From an uncultured Rickettsiales bacterium (lineage in GTDB: Bacteria; Pseudomonadota; Alphaproteobacteria; Rickettsiales; UBA1997): a stretch of 64,000 nt of DNA. Shown here in pieces: positions 44,292 through 53,219 of this stretch (the stretch's first letter is position 1; each line of letters starts with the position of its first letter). The notes under the pieces are model-generated. The model was not told the DNA's origin. It saw nothing but the letters and a program-made list of their open reading frames with translations, and did not search any database. The DNA lies in the NCBI GenBank assembly GCA_944392135.1, contig CALXVQ010000006.1:1-64000 (forward strand). Direction: 5' to 3'. Position numbers and translations under genes: made by a program.

Positions 44292-45069
44292 AAATTGCCA
44301 CGACTTCTACAAATTCTAATAGTGATAATGTGGGTTATGCACAGTGGTTGCCATACCAAGATTGCCACGAACCTTCGGTTCTCGCAATGACGAGCCTGGA
44401 ATAAACTAGATTATTACTTGTTACAACAACTATACAATGACAGTTATTTTTGTTATTGCGAACGAAGTGAAGCAATCCATAAACCACCACTTACCCCCCA
44501 TTCGTCATTGCGAGGAGTAAAACGACGAAGCAATCCATAAACAACTATTCTTTTATTTATTAACAGAAAAATAAAAGAATTCACTACCCTTTGTCTCATT
44601 TGTCATTGCGAAGGCCAAAGGCCTGTGGCAATCCATAAACCACAAAACCATCACAAAAAAACAGAAAAGAAAAAGAAATCACTAATTATAGATTTATATT
44701 ATTTTTATTTTATTACAAAATAAAAATATTCACCATCAATAAAAACAAAACATAAAACAAAAATGATTCACCACTATTTATCAAGTCAAAGAATTAATTT
44801 CAAATGAAGTATTAATTTTCAATTTTCAATTTTCAATTTCTTATGCTTCGTTCGTTTCGCACTTCGTGGGACGACAAGCTAAAATGATTATGCAAGCATA
44901 TCATTTTCCCACTTTGTGCTTCAATTTTTCATTTCTTATGGATTGCCACGGCTTTTTCAAAGCCTCACAATGACAAGCCTAGAATAACGAGATTGCCACG
45001 AGTTGCAAAAGCAACTCTCGCAATGACAGTTCTTTTTTTCGTCATTGCGAACGAAGTGAAGCAATCCAT
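44292..45069. repeat. Cluster C of short palindromic hairpin repeats
   Basis: About eight hairpin units at 44292-44318 (degraded), 44360-44392, 44452-44480, 44502-44538, 44601-44636, 44941-44974, 44989-45028 and 45039-45069. Cores include AACC/GGTT, GGCC/GGCC, GGCTTT/AAAGCC and GTTGC/GCAAC. Worn fragments continue to ~45240. From there to the tgt end at 45445 I see only AT-rich DNA with a palindrome CAATTTAAATTG (45342) and a small hairpin near 45280-45312; no gene is evident. The ~1.25 kb between the S1 gene and tgt is otherwise empty. Confidence 0.85.
44780..44936 (+). repeat. Dispersed ~157-bp repeat, copy 2
   Basis: Counterpart of 31215-31371 in the same orientation, differing by scattered substitutions and small indels (for example in the ATGATTATGCAAGC stretch). 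It sits inside cluster C between hairpin units, as copy 1 sits in cluster B. Confidence 0.8.
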
Positions 45070-45444
45070 AAACCACCATTATTTTATTTATTCATAGAAA
45101 AATAAAAGAATTCACTACTTTTTGTTTACTTTATTCCCTTTGTCATGCAAGACTTCATAAAAGAAGTGATAATTCACAAATTATCACTACCATATTTCAT
45201 CACTACTTGGAGTAAAACGACAAAGCAACCCATAACCACTAAAAATAAACACAAAAATAAAAAAAAGAAAAAGAATTATACTGTGGTATGGAGTCTCCCG
45301 ACCACATACCGAAGGCTTGCAGATGTTGAATTTTACAAAATCAATTTAAATTGTGAATTCAAATTTTGATAACATTGGGTGCTGGGTAAGATATCAAACA
45401 CTAAAAGATAATAATAAATAAATATTTAAAATATAAATTTGTTG

Positions 45445-46581
45445 TTAATATAATTCTACTGCACCATTTTTCATAAATTCGTCAACAAAATTTTTGTATC
45501 TATGTTCTGCAATAGCTTTTCTAATGCCTCGCATTAAGTCTTGATAGTACATGATGTTATGTTCTGTTAACAACATGGCACCAAGCATTTCATCAGCTTT
45601 GAATAAGTGATTTATATATGCTTTTGTGTGTTGTTTGCAGGCTCTACAATTGCATTTAGGATCTAGTGGCGAATCGTCATATTTATATTTTGAATTTTTA
45701 ATATTTAATGTTCCACCCCTAATAAATGCTTGTCCATTTCGTCCACTTCTAGCTGGCAAAACACAGTCAAATTGATCTACACCTCTTAATACAGAGCCAA
45801 CTATATCAATAGGTTTGCCGACACCCATTAAGTATCGTGGCTTGTCATGTGGCATCATTGGTGTTAAGTAGTCAAGAACAGAAAACATAAGTTCCCAACC
45901 ATCATTAATAGATAAATCACCACCAATAGCATAACCATCAAAACCAATTTTTTTAAGTCCTTCAATAGATGTAGTTCTTAAATCTTTTTCTGCTCCACCT
46001 TGTACAATACCATAAAGTCCATAACCAGGTCTTTTTATAAATGCATCTTTGCTCCTTTGAGCCCATCTTAAACTTCTTTCCATAGCTCTTTTTGTATATT
46101 TGTAATCAGCTGGTTGTCTAACACATTCATCAAGTGCCATTGTAATATCGGTGTCAAGTTTGTGTTGAATTTCCATGGAAAATTCTGGTGTTAATTCATA
46201 TTTTTTTCCACTTAAATGGCATCTAAAAATAACAGCTTTTTCTTTGATTTTATTTAAACTACTTAATGACATAGCTTGAAAACCACCGCAATCAGTTAAT
46301 ATTGGTTTGTCCCAATTCATAAATTTATGAAGTCCGCCCATTTTTGCAATAGTATTATATCTATCTTGAATCATTAAATGATATGTATTGCATAGCATTA
46401 TTTCTGCACCTGTATCTCTAAGTTGATCAAAATGCATTGCTTTCATAGCAGCTATTGTTCCAACTGGCATAAAACAAGGTGTATGAACATCTCCATGAGC
46501 TGTATGTAATAATCCTAATCTTGCCATGCCATTATTTTCTAAATCATCTTCTTGCAAAAATTCTAAACCAAACTCCGTCAT
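45445..46581 (-). CDS. tgt: tRNA-guanine transglycosylase (queuine tRNA-ribosyltransferase)
   Basis: A 378-residue Tgt that exchanges guanine-34 for preQ1 in GUN tRNAs. Motifs: CFMPVGTIAAMKAM, CNTYHLMIQDR, ILTDCGGFQAMSLS with the catalytic Asp, GIVQGG, YAIGGDLSI, RYLMGVGKPIDIVGSV and the zinc site CNCRACKQHTKAYINHL. Complete. It lies after the orphan prohead protease on the same strand. No queA nearby. Confidence 0.97.
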   Translation of the reverse strand: MTEFGLEFLQEDDLENNGMARLGLLHTAHGDVHTPCFMPVGTIAAMKAMHFDQLRDTGAEIMLCNTYHLMIQDRYNTIAKMGGLHKFMNWDKPILTDCGGFQAMSLSSLNKIKEKAVIFRCHLSGKKYELTPEFSMEIQHKLDTDITMALDECVRQPADYKYTKRAMERSLRWAQRSKDAFIKRPGYGLYGIVQGGAEKDLRTTSIEGLKKIGFDGYAIGGDLSINDGWELMFSVLDYLTPMMPHDKPRYLMGVGKPIDIVGSVLRGVDQFDCVLPARSGRNGQAFIRGGTLNIKNSKYKYDDSPLDPKCNCRACKQHTKAYINHLFKADEMLGAMLLTEHNIMYYQDLMRGIRKAIAEHRYKNFVDEFMKNGAVELY

Positions 46582-46654
46582 TTTTTATTTATTTTTTTAA
46601 GTATTTAGAAAATAAATGATTGATAATAAAAAAACAAGAAAATTATTAATTAAT

Positions 46655-47194
46655 TTAATCTGTTAAAATATTTTTTAATTTTTCTAATTTTAATATAATA
46701 TCATTTTCTGTAATTTTATTTTTACAATATGTTATGTTAGAATATTCATTAGCTGGAAATGTCACAATACTAATTTCAAATAATTCTATTTCTTTAAGTT
46801 TTCTAATATTAGAATTTTTGTCAAAAGTATAATCATTTACTTTATAACCAATACTTAAACCATTTACAGCTTTTGATTTTATTAAATTATAAGCTTCAAG
46901 TCCTTTTTCTATATCTAACATAATTTGTCCTTCAACATATAAGCCAATACTATCTTCTTTTATTAATGTAAAATAGCCAATTGGCTTATCTGCTTGATGT
47001 TGCCATAGCATTTTTATATCGGTTTTAAAATTTTTCTTTGATAATGTTTTTTTAAAAGCCTGTGGTAATACTATATCATTATAAGAATCTTTAATATTAA
47101 AAACACTTGCATAACCACAAAATTTTCCTAAATTATTTATTTGTTTTATTTCCAATGAAGAACTTTTTTTCTCAAAATTTTTATATTTATTCAT
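46655..47194 (-). CDS. HK97-family prohead protease, gene-transfer-agent-like (RcGTA gp4-like)
   Basis: A 179-residue U35/HK97 prohead protease, which processes capsid and scaffold during head maturation. Core motifs are GKFCGYASVFNIKDSYNDIVLPQAFKKTL, MLWQHQADKPIGYF with the catalytic His, AYNLIKSKAVNGLSIGYKV with the catalytic Ser, and ELFEISIVTFPAN. Intact active-site residues suggest selection. It stands between tgt and an RDD gene with no other phage gene nearby and is the natural partner of the capsid at 36.1 kb, although on the opposite strand and ~9.3 kb away. Confidence 0.9.
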   Translation of the reverse strand: MNKYKNFEKKSSSLEIKQINNLGKFCGYASVFNIKDSYNDIVLPQAFKKTLSKKNFKTDIKMLWQHQADKPIGYFTLIKEDSIGLYVEGQIMLDIEKGLEAYNLIKSKAVNGLSIGYKVNDYTFDKNSNIRKLKEIELFEISIVTFPANEYSNITYCKNKITENDIILKLEKLKNILTD

Positions 47195-47230
47195 ATAAAA
47201 AATATAATTTAATATATTTTTATATTTATG

Positions 47231-47791
47231 TTAATCTTTTTTTGTGGAAGTATTATTTTCAATTAAATTTATGACTCTTGTGCCAGATAATAAATCTTGT
47301 AAGAATATTCTATCTGTTCTATAAAAATAGAGTAAATAACCTAAACCATATAAAGTATTATTAATAATTACAGCAACAAATCTTATAAAAGCATCTAAAA
47401 TACTAACTCTGCCATTTTTTACATCTACAACCATTACTTTGCATATTATATTTCCAATTGTACCTTGTTTTTTAGATGATACGGTTAGTGTATAATATAA
47501 AGCTGATATTAACAAAGCAATCATATAAACTTTTTTGAAATTTTTATTATTTTGTACTTCTTGTAATGTAATTGTTTCATTTTCTGTGCCTTTATTCTCA
47601 ATAACCGCTTCTTGTGTTGTCATACTAAGATCATAACCAGAATATTGTAAAACAACTGTTGTTATATTAAATATAACTAAAACAATAACAAAATCAATAG
47701 CAAAACTACAAAATCTTTTTGCAAGACTCGCATAAGTTTCATTTTTATCATTAAAAATTTTATTGTATATAAATTTTAATATATCTTTCAT
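47231..47791 (-). CDS. RDD-family membrane protein
   Basis: A 186-residue protein with the RDD signature SLAKRFCSFAIDFVIVLVIF near the N-terminus, giving R...D pairing, then three more hydrophobic segments (~95-112, 130-150). KQGTIGNIICKVMVVDVKNGRVSILDAFIRF fits the family's kg.T.Gk...g..Vv. pattern. Function of RDD proteins is mostly unknown; some act as Na+ exchangers. It begins 3 nt after rluB, so likely cotranscribed. Confidence 0.88.
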   Translation of the reverse strand: MKDILKFIYNKIFNDKNETYASLAKRFCSFAIDFVIVLVIFNITTVVLQYSGYDLSMTTQEAVIENKGTENETITLQEVQNNKNFKKVYMIALLISALYYTLTVSSKKQGTIGNIICKVMVVDVKNGRVSILDAFIRFVAVIINNTLYGLGYLLYFYRTDRIFLQDLLSGTRVINLIENNTSTKKD

Positions 47792-47794
47792 AAA

Positions 47795-48550
47795 CTATTG
47801 TAAATTAATATTATTACCAATTAATTCTTGTAAATTTTTCATAGGAACTTCTTTTAGCATACCACTTTCTAATTTTCCTAAATGAAATGGACCAAAGCCT
47901 GTTCTAATTAATCTAGTAACAGTAAGTCCTAAATCACCCATTATATTTTTAACTTCTCTATTTTTACCTTCTGTAATTGAAACTTGAAGCCAAGAATTAG
48001 CACTTTCACCTTCTTTTTCAACTTTAATTTTTAATGGTTTGTATTTTATGCCATTAATAACAGGACCATGTTTTGATAAATCTTCAAATCTTTCTTTATT
48101 TAATTTTCCATGAACTCTAACCCTATAATGTCTAGTCCAAGCTGTTTTAGGGCTACTAATATAGTTTGATAATTCGCCATTATTTGTTAATAATAATAAG
48201 CCTTCTGTATTAATATCTAATCTACCAACAGCAATAACTCGTGGCATATTTTTAGGTAATAATTCAAAAATTGTAGGAACTCCCTTTTTGTCGCTTGTTA
48301 AACTAACTACTGTTCCTTTTGGTTTATTATATAACCACAATCTAGTTTTTTCTTTTGTATTTAAAAGTTTGTCGTTAATTTTAATTGATTGATCTGTAAT
48401 ATTTAAAGCTGGGCTTGTAATAACAACACCATTTACTTTTACACAACCATCAGCTATTAATTTTTCAGCTTCTCTTCTGGAACAATAACCACATCTAGCA
48501 ATTACTTTTGCTATTCTTTCACCTTCAAAATTACTAGTTTTATATGTCAT
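47795..48550 (-). CDS. rluB: 23S rRNA pseudouridine synthase, RluB/RsuA family
   Basis: A 251-residue pseudouridine synthase. An N-terminal S4 domain ([31 protein letters not shown]) precedes the catalytic core with [21 protein letters not shown] (catalytic Asp in GRLD) and [39 protein letters not shown]. It most resembles RluB, which modifies 23S U2605; RsuA or RluF-like specificity cannot be excluded. Confidence 0.93.
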   Translation of the reverse strand: MTYKTSNFEGERIAKVIARCGYCSRREAEKLIADGCVKVNGVVITSPALNITDQSIKINDKLLNTKEKTRLWLYNKPKGTVVSLTSDKKGVPTIFELLPKNMPRVIAVGRLDINTEGLLLLTNNGELSNYISSPKTAWTRHYRVRVHGKLNKERFEDLSKHGPVINGIKYKPLKIKVEKEGESANSWLQVSITEGKNREVKNIMGDLGLTVTRLIRTGFGPFHLGKLESGMLKEVPMKNLQELIGNNINLQ

Positions 48551-48687
48551 AGAATTATGTTTAACCTTTTATTTGAATAGTATTAACATTTTTTTTAAAA
48601 TCAATATTTTATATAATATTTTTATATAAAACTTGAATTTTTAACTTAATAAACTATATCTATATTAGATTAATAAAAATATTTAAA

Positions 48688-49353
48688 ATGTTTGATAAAA
48701 AAGAAAAAAAGGTAGAAGAAAATAAAAAAGAACAAAATATAGAAGATAAAGTTGAAAAAGATGTAAAAAAAGAAGAGAATATAAAAGAAGAAAAAAAAGA
48801 TAATAAAAATGATTCATTGAAATCTTTATCTGGTATTGGAAATAAAGAAGATAATAAGGGTGAAGAAAAAAAATTAAAAGAAAAAATTGAGGAATTAGAA
48901 GCAGAAAATCAAAAAACAAAAGAAACTTTAATGAGAACATTAGCAGAATTAGATAATACTAGAAAAAGAGCTATTGAAGAAAATGAAAAAACTGCAAAAT
49001 ATGCAATTAGTAAGTTTGCCGAAGATTTAATACCAGTTATGGAAGATTTTTATTTAGCATTTGATAATGTAAAAAAAGATGATTTATGTGATGATAAAAT
49101 TGCAAAAAATTTTTTTGATGGTATTGTATTAACTCAAAATGAATTAAAAAAAGTTTTTGAAAGAAATGGGCTTTTGAGAATTTTTCCATTAAATGAAAAT
49201 TTTAATCCTGATTTACATAATGCTATTATGCAAGTAGAACATGATGGTGAAGAGGGTAAAGTTGTACAAGTAATGCAAGCTGGCTATACTATTAAAAATA
49301 GATTATTAAGACCAGCATTGGTTGGTGTATCAAAAGCAAAAGAAAATAAATAA
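48688..49353 (+). CDS. grpE: Nucleotide exchange factor GrpE
   Basis: A 221-residue GrpE, the DnaK nucleotide exchange factor. The first ~70 residues are a very charged Lys/Glu-rich extension. The coiled-coil (~75-115) has KEKIEELEAENQKTKETLMR and LAELDNTRKRAIEENEK. The beta-domain ends FNPDLHNAIMQVEHDGEEGKVVQVMQAGYTIKNRLLRPALVGVSK, the canonical pattern. A -35-like TTGAAT lies at 48633. No dnaK or hrcA adjacent; mlaE follows 68 nt later. Confidence 0.96.
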   Translation: MFDKKEKKVEENKKEQNIEDKVEKDVKKEENIKEEKKDNKNDSLKSLSGIGNKEDNKGEEKKLKEKIEELEAENQKTKETLMRTLAELDNTRKRAIEENEKTAKYAISKFAEDLIPVMEDFYLAFDNVKKDDLCDDKIAKNFFDGIVLTQNELKKVFERNGLLRIFPLNENFNPDLHNAIMQVEHDGEEGKVVQVMQAGYTIKNRLLRPALVGVSKAKENK

Positions 49354-49421
49354 TTAAAGTAATTCTTGACTTATTTTAAATACTTTATAATCTTAATACA
49401 TATTTAAGATTGTAGTATTTT

Positions 49422-50540
49422 ATGTCATTAAATTATAAGATTGATAAACATATATTAAATATAACAGTTGAAGGTAAATTTGTCTCTTATAATAATGACA
49501 AAGAAATTAATGCTTTATTGAATACTATACAAAATAATATATATATTAAAGAAATAAAAATTAATACCGATAATTTATTAAAATGGGATTCTAGTTTATT
49601 GGTGATTTTATACGAAATTGAAAAGATTTCACAGAATAAAAAAATTCTTTTTGATAAAACAACATTACCAGATGGTTTACAGAGATTATTGAAATTAGCA
49701 TTTTCATCAACTAGAAAATTGGATATTAAAAACGAAAATACTAAAATATCTTTCTTTGAAAAAATTGGTGATATTGTTTTAAATATATATTATGGTTTTA
49801 ACAAAGGTTTTGTATTCTTCTTGAAGTCATTAAAATCTATGTATAGATTTTTTACAGGACAAGCTGTTATGAGAAATGTTGATTTTTTATTTGCTTTTGA
49901 GAATGCGAGTTATAAAGCCTTACCAATAGTTTCTTTAATTAGTTTTATGGTCGGTTTGATTTTAGCTTTTGTTGGCATGGTGCAATTAAAAATGTTTGGA
50001 GCTCAAATATATGTAGCAAGTCTTGTTGCAATAGGTATGATTAGAATTATGGGGCCTGTTATGACTGGAATTATCATGGCTGGTAGAACAGGAGCATCTT
50101 ATGCTGCAACTATTGGTACAATGCAAGTAAATGAAGAGATTAGTGCATTAAAAACAATGGGTATTCCTGTAATGGATTTTTTAGTTTTGCCTAGATTATT
50201 ATCAATTACAATTATTATGCCATTTTTAAGTATGTTTGCTGATATTATGGGCATATTAGGTGGTGCTTCTGTTGGAACTTTAATGTTAGGAATTCCATTA
50301 GGTGAATATATAAGATTATCAAGTAATGCTATTAATTTAACAAACTTTTTAATTGGTATTTTTCATGGTTATGTTTATGGTTGGATAATTGCTTTATGTG
50401 GTTGTTATTATGGGGTGCATTGTGGAAATAATGCTGATAGTGTTGGAACAGCTACAACTAAGGCTGTAGTAGCTTCAATAGTATGGATAGTTATAGCTAC
50501 TGGTATTATTACTTTTTTTTGCGAGGTATGGCATATATGA
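49422..50540 (+). CDS. mlaE: MlaE-family ABC permease with N-terminal STAS-like domain
   Basis: A 372-residue inner-membrane permease of phospholipid MCE transport. An N-terminal cytoplasmic STAS-like domain (~1-105, IKEIKINTDNLLKWDSSLLVILYEI) precedes five membrane helices with GLILAFVGMVQLKMFGAQIYVASLVAIGMIRIMGPVMTGIIMAGRTGASYAA and NEEISALKTMGIPVMDFLVLPR, the ATPase-coupling region. First gene of mlaE-mlaF-mlaD-lipoprotein. Its stop overlaps the mlaF start (ATGA). Confidence 0.95.
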   Translation: MSLNYKIDKHILNITVEGKFVSYNNDKEINALLNTIQNNIYIKEIKINTDNLLKWDSSLLVILYEIEKISQNKKILFDKTTLPDGLQRLLKLAFSSTRKLDIKNENTKISFFEKIGDIVLNIYYGFNKGFVFFLKSLKSMYRFFTGQAVMRNVDFLFAFENASYKALPIVSLISFMVGLILAFVGMVQLKMFGAQIYVASLVAIGMIRIMGPVMTGIIMAGRTGASYAATIGTMQVNEEISALKTMGIPVMDFLVLPRLLSITIIMPFLSMFADIMGILGGASVGTLMLGIPLGEYIRLSSNAINLTNFLIGIFHGYVYGWIIALCGCYYGVHCGNNADSVGTATTKAVVASIVWIVIATGIITFFCEVWHI

Positions 50541-51319
50541 TAGAAGAAAATCTTGAAGAAGTAAAAACAGTTGCCATTGAAGCTAAAAATTTAACCATTA
50601 GTTATGGTGATTTTACAATAATGCAAGATATTAGTTTTACAATAAATAAGCATGATATATTCATTATAATGGGTGGCAGTGGTTGTGGAAAAAGTACATT
50701 ACTAAAAGTTTTAACTGGACTTAAAAAACCTAGTAATGGAAGTGTATTTATAGATAGTTATGATTTTTGGAATTCTGACAAGACAGTTATGGACTTAATA
50801 ATGAAAAAATGTGGTATTTTATATCAAAGTGGTGCTTTATTTAGTTCTATGACATTAGCTGAAAATGTTGCTTTGCCTTTACAACAATATACAAATTATT
50901 CACAAAATGAAATAAATGAATTAGTGTCTTTAAAATTAGCATTAGTTGGGTTAGCTGGTTTTGAAGATTTTTACCCAGCTGAAATTAGTGGTGGTATGAA
51001 AAAAAGAGCAGGGTTAGCAAGAGCATTAGCACTTGACCCTAAAATTGTATATTTTGATGAACCTTCTGCTGGTTTAGATCCTGTAAGTTCAAAATTATTG
51101 GATGATTTAATAATAGAAATTAATCAAAGTCTGGGAACTACTATTGTTGTTGTGACACATGAATTAAATTCTATTTTTAATATTGGTACAAATTCAATAT
51201 TTTTGGATGGTGATACAAAAAGTATTATTGGTTATGGAAAACCAACAGAATTATTAAAATATCCACCAAATGATAAAGTATTAAGATTTTTAACAAGAGG
51301 AGAAAAAGGAAATGCCTAA
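50537..51319 (+). CDS. mlaF: MlaF-family ABC ATP-binding protein
   Basis: A 260-residue ATPase of the lipid transporter. Walker A is MGGSGCGKST, the signature motif SGGMKKRAG, Walker B IVYFDEPSAGLDP and the H-loop VVTHEL. I start at ATG 50537 (MIEENLEEVKT), overlapping the mlaE stop by ATGA. An upstream in-frame Met at 50483 lies inside mlaE and is unlikely. It pairs with the MlaE permease and the MCE protein that follows. Confidence 0.95.
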   Translation: MIEENLEEVKTVAIEAKNLTISYGDFTIMQDISFTINKHDIFIIMGGSGCGKSTLLKVLTGLKKPSNGSVFIDSYDFWNSDKTVMDLIMKKCGILYQSGALFSSMTLAENVALPLQQYTNYSQNEINELVSLKLALVGLAGFEDFYPAEISGGMKKRAGLARALALDPKIVYFDEPSAGLDPVSSKLLDDLIIEINQSLGTTIVVVTHELNSIFNIGTNSIFLDGDTKSIIGYGKPTELLKYPPNDKVLRFLTRGEKGNA

Positions 51320-52142
51320 AAAACCTAATAAAAAATTAATTGGAATATTTACAGTAATTAGTATTGCTATTTTTGTAATTATATTAGTAATGTTTTCTAG
51401 TATAAAATCTTTTAAATTAAAAGATGATCAGCTAGTAATGTTTTTTAATGAATCTATTAGTGGCTTAAATATTGGTTCACCTGTATCTTTTAGGGGGGTT
51501 GAAATAGGACAAGTTATAAAAATAGAATTAATACCAAATAAAGATAAAAAGGGTTTTAGTATTCCAGTATTTGTAAAATTAAATGAAAATCAAAATTTTA
51601 GAGCTAGAAGTAGTGTATGGACTAACAATAATGCAATATTTTTAGAAGATTTAGTAAATGATGGCTTAAAAGCTAGATTAATGACGCAAAGTTATTTAAC
51701 GGGACAATTAATGATTGAATTAGAAATGTTACCAAAAATTCCCGCAAATTTTCAAAATCAATATGTCTTTAAAAATGTTTTGGAAATACCAACTGTTTTA
51801 TCTCCAATTGGTGAATTATCGCAAGGTATACAAAATATGCCAATAAAAGACATTTTAGATAAATTTGATGACTTTTTAATCAATTTTAATGAAAAATTGC
51901 CATTAGCATTAGATAATATAATTTTGACAGCTCAAAATATAGATAAAGCATCAAAAACAATCAATCGTTTAGCAGAAGATATAGATAATGCTATTACCAA
52001 TAATACAAATACATTGCCAATAGTTATTAATAATTTTAATCAAACTATGATTGAAATTGGAGAGGCAGCTAATTCTTTAAAAAATTTAGCAGATTTTTTA
52101 GAAAGACATCCAGAGTCATTATTAAAAGGAAAAGTTAAATAG
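51312..52142 (+). CDS. mlaD: MCE-domain lipid-transport protein (MlaD/PqiB-like, longer form)
   Basis: A 276-residue single-MCE protein. One N-terminal membrane helix (~10-28, IGIFTVISIAIFVIILVMFS) precedes the MCE domain (~35-150) with MFFNESISGLNIGSPVSFRGVEIGQV, and then a helical C-terminal region (~170-265) that could form a tunnel, as in longer MCE proteins. It overlaps mlaF by 8 nt. A second, short MlaD is at 15.5 kb, so two MCE proteins exist; which one serves MlaEF is not decided by sequence alone, but synteny favours this one. Confidence 0.92.
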   Translation: MPKKPNKKLIGIFTVISIAIFVIILVMFSSIKSFKLKDDQLVMFFNESISGLNIGSPVSFRGVEIGQVIKIELIPNKDKKGFSIPVFVKLNENQNFRARSSVWTNNNAIFLEDLVNDGLKARLMTQSYLTGQLMIELEMLPKIPANFQNQYVFKNVLEIPTVLSPIGELSQGIQNMPIKDILDKFDDFLINFNEKLPLALDNIILTAQNIDKASKTINRLAEDIDNAITNNTNTLPIVINNFNQTMIEIGEAANSLKNLADFLERHPESLLKGKVK

Positions 52143-52150
52143 GAGTATAT

Positions 52151-52735
52151 ATGAAAAAAATATATTATGTATTGTTTTTGATTTTATTATCATCTTGTTT
52201 TAGTGGCAGAAGTCAACCATCTAATTTTTATGTACTTAGAGCAATACCAGAAGAAAATATTGCTTACAATGTTAAGAATAGTTTTATTGGTATAGATGTA
52301 TTGTATATTGCTAGTTATTTAGATAGAAAGGAAATAATTACTACTGTTGATGGTAATAATACTGAAATACAAATGTCTGAATTTAATAGATGGGCAGAAC
52401 CATTATCTAGTGCAATTCAAAGGAATATTGTATTAAATATGTCTACATATATGCCAAATAGTTTAATAAGATCTATAAATGCATTTAATAGAAATTTTGA
52501 TTATATAGTATTAGTTTATATTAATAGATTTGATGGTTCTTTTAATGATAAAGTATATCTTGATGCTTTTTATTCTATTGTAGATAAAAAAGGTAAAATT
52601 GTAGCAAGTGATAAAGTATTACTTACTAATAATTTAGGTGATACATATGATGACTTAGCTATACAAGAAAGTGGCTTGATTTCTAAATTATCTCAAATTT
52701 TAGCAAAAAAAATTAGTCAAATAGATAGTAAATGA
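52151..52735 (+). CDS. ABC-type transport auxiliary lipoprotein
   Basis: A 194-residue lipoprotein with lipobox LLSSCFSG (Cys ~17), then SQPSNFYVLRA and RWAEPLSSAIQRNIVLNM, the pattern of the ABC transport auxiliary (PqiC/YmbA-like) family. Such lipoproteins sit at the outer membrane and work with MCE transporters. Fourth gene of the mlaEFD operon, 8 nt after mlaD. Confidence 0.88.
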   Translation: MKKIYYVLFLILLSSCFSGRSQPSNFYVLRAIPEENIAYNVKNSFIGIDVLYIASYLDRKEIITTVDGNNTEIQMSEFNRWAEPLSSAIQRNIVLNMSTYMPNSLIRSINAFNRNFDYIVLVYINRFDGSFNDKVYLDAFYSIVDKKGKIVASDKVLLTNNLGDTYDDLAIQESGLISKLSQILAKKISQIDSK

Positions 52736-52745
52736 TAAAAAAATA

Positions 52746-52774
52746 TTGAATTTTTAGATATATTGTTATATAAA
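52746..52774 (+). promoter_or_regulatory. Promoter-like element of the acidic lipoprotein gene
   Basis: TTGAAT (52746-52751), 17 bp, then TATAAA (52769-52774). The -35 and the following TTTTAGATA recur in the same place before the retropepsin gene (53162), making this a shared promoter element. Confidence 0.55.
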
Positions 52775-52807
52775 ATTAAGTTGTATAAAAACAAAAGGTA
52801 AAAAATT

Positions 52808-53080
52808 ATGAAAAAAATATATTTATCTTTAATAGCAGTTTTATTATTATCTGCTTGTACTTGTAATTTAGATCAAAATAATAATGTAGCAATAGTTGAG
52901 GAAGATGTTGTAGTTGTTGAAGAAGAAACTCCAACAGAAACAGTTGTTGAAGAAGAAGAAGTTGCTGTTGTAGAAACACCAGAAGAAGAAGTTGTAGAAG
53001 AAGAAGTACAAAAGAAGACAACAAAAACAATTTATAAAAAAGTTTATTCATTAGAAAAAAATAATAAAGTACAATATTAA
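52808..53080 (+). CDS. Small acidic Val/Glu-rich lipoprotein
   Basis: A 90-residue lipoprotein: lipobox LLLSACTC (Cys ~17). A strongly acidic, low-complexity mature region (residues ~32-70) consists almost entirely of Val, Glu and Thr/Pro, with repeats of V-E-E. A basic tail ends KTIYKKVYSLEKNNKVQY. Probably anchored to the outer membrane with an extended anionic arm. I do not recognise it. It sits just before the retropepsin-7TM-ATP-grasp cluster, has its own promoter and is followed by a terminator, so it is separately transcribed. Confidence 0.82.
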   Translation: MKKIYLSLIAVLLLSACTCNLDQNNNVAIVEEDVVVVEEETPTETVVEEEEVAVVETPEEEVVEEEVQKKTTKTIYKKVYSLEKNNKVQY

Positions 53081-53088
53081 ATTTTTTG

Positions 53089-53146
53089 AAAAATATATTT
53101 TGTGAGATATTAAGAATATTAGCTTCTTGCAAAATATATTTTTTTT
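53089..53146 (+). terminator. Terminator-like long hairpin after the acidic lipoprotein gene
   Basis: AAAAATATATTTTG (53089-53102) pairs with CAAAATATATTTTT (53130-53143) over 14 bp, enclosing a 27-nt loop, followed by T. The loop is long, so efficiency is uncertain. Confidence 0.55.
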
Positions 53147-53161
53147 ATGTGCGAAAAAATA

Positions 53162-53190
53162 TTGAATTTTTAGATAAATTATTGTAAAAA
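53162..53190 (+). promoter_or_regulatory. Promoter-like element of the retropepsin/7TM/ATP-grasp operon
   Basis: TTGAAT (53162-53167), 17 bp, then TAAAAA (53185-53190), sharing with 52740-52760 the stretch AAATATTGAATTTTTAGATA. It lies 30 bp upstream of the lipoprotein-retropepsin ATG at 53220. Confidence 0.5.
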
Positions 53191-53219
53191 TTTTTTGTTG
53201 GGAAATAAAGAATTAGTTT

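Noticed and set aside
45145..45369. 74-residue plus-strand ORF before tgt
   Set aside because: It starts in worn repeat sequence and continues through AT-rich DNA; no start signal or protein-like motif.
36137..47194. Complete prophage
   Set aside because: No terminase, portal, tail, integrase, lysis genes or attachment sites lie between or around the capsid and protease genes; all neighbours are housekeeping genes.
49366..49391. Promoter TTGACT...TATAAT before mlaE
   Set aside because: The two hexamers are only 14 bp apart, too close for a normal sigma-70 promoter; left out as uncertain.
52806..53132. 108-residue minus-strand Leu-rich ORF
   Set aside because: It is the reverse of the Val/Glu-rich lipoprotein; runs of GAA/GAG read backwards give Leu/Phe/Gln runs.
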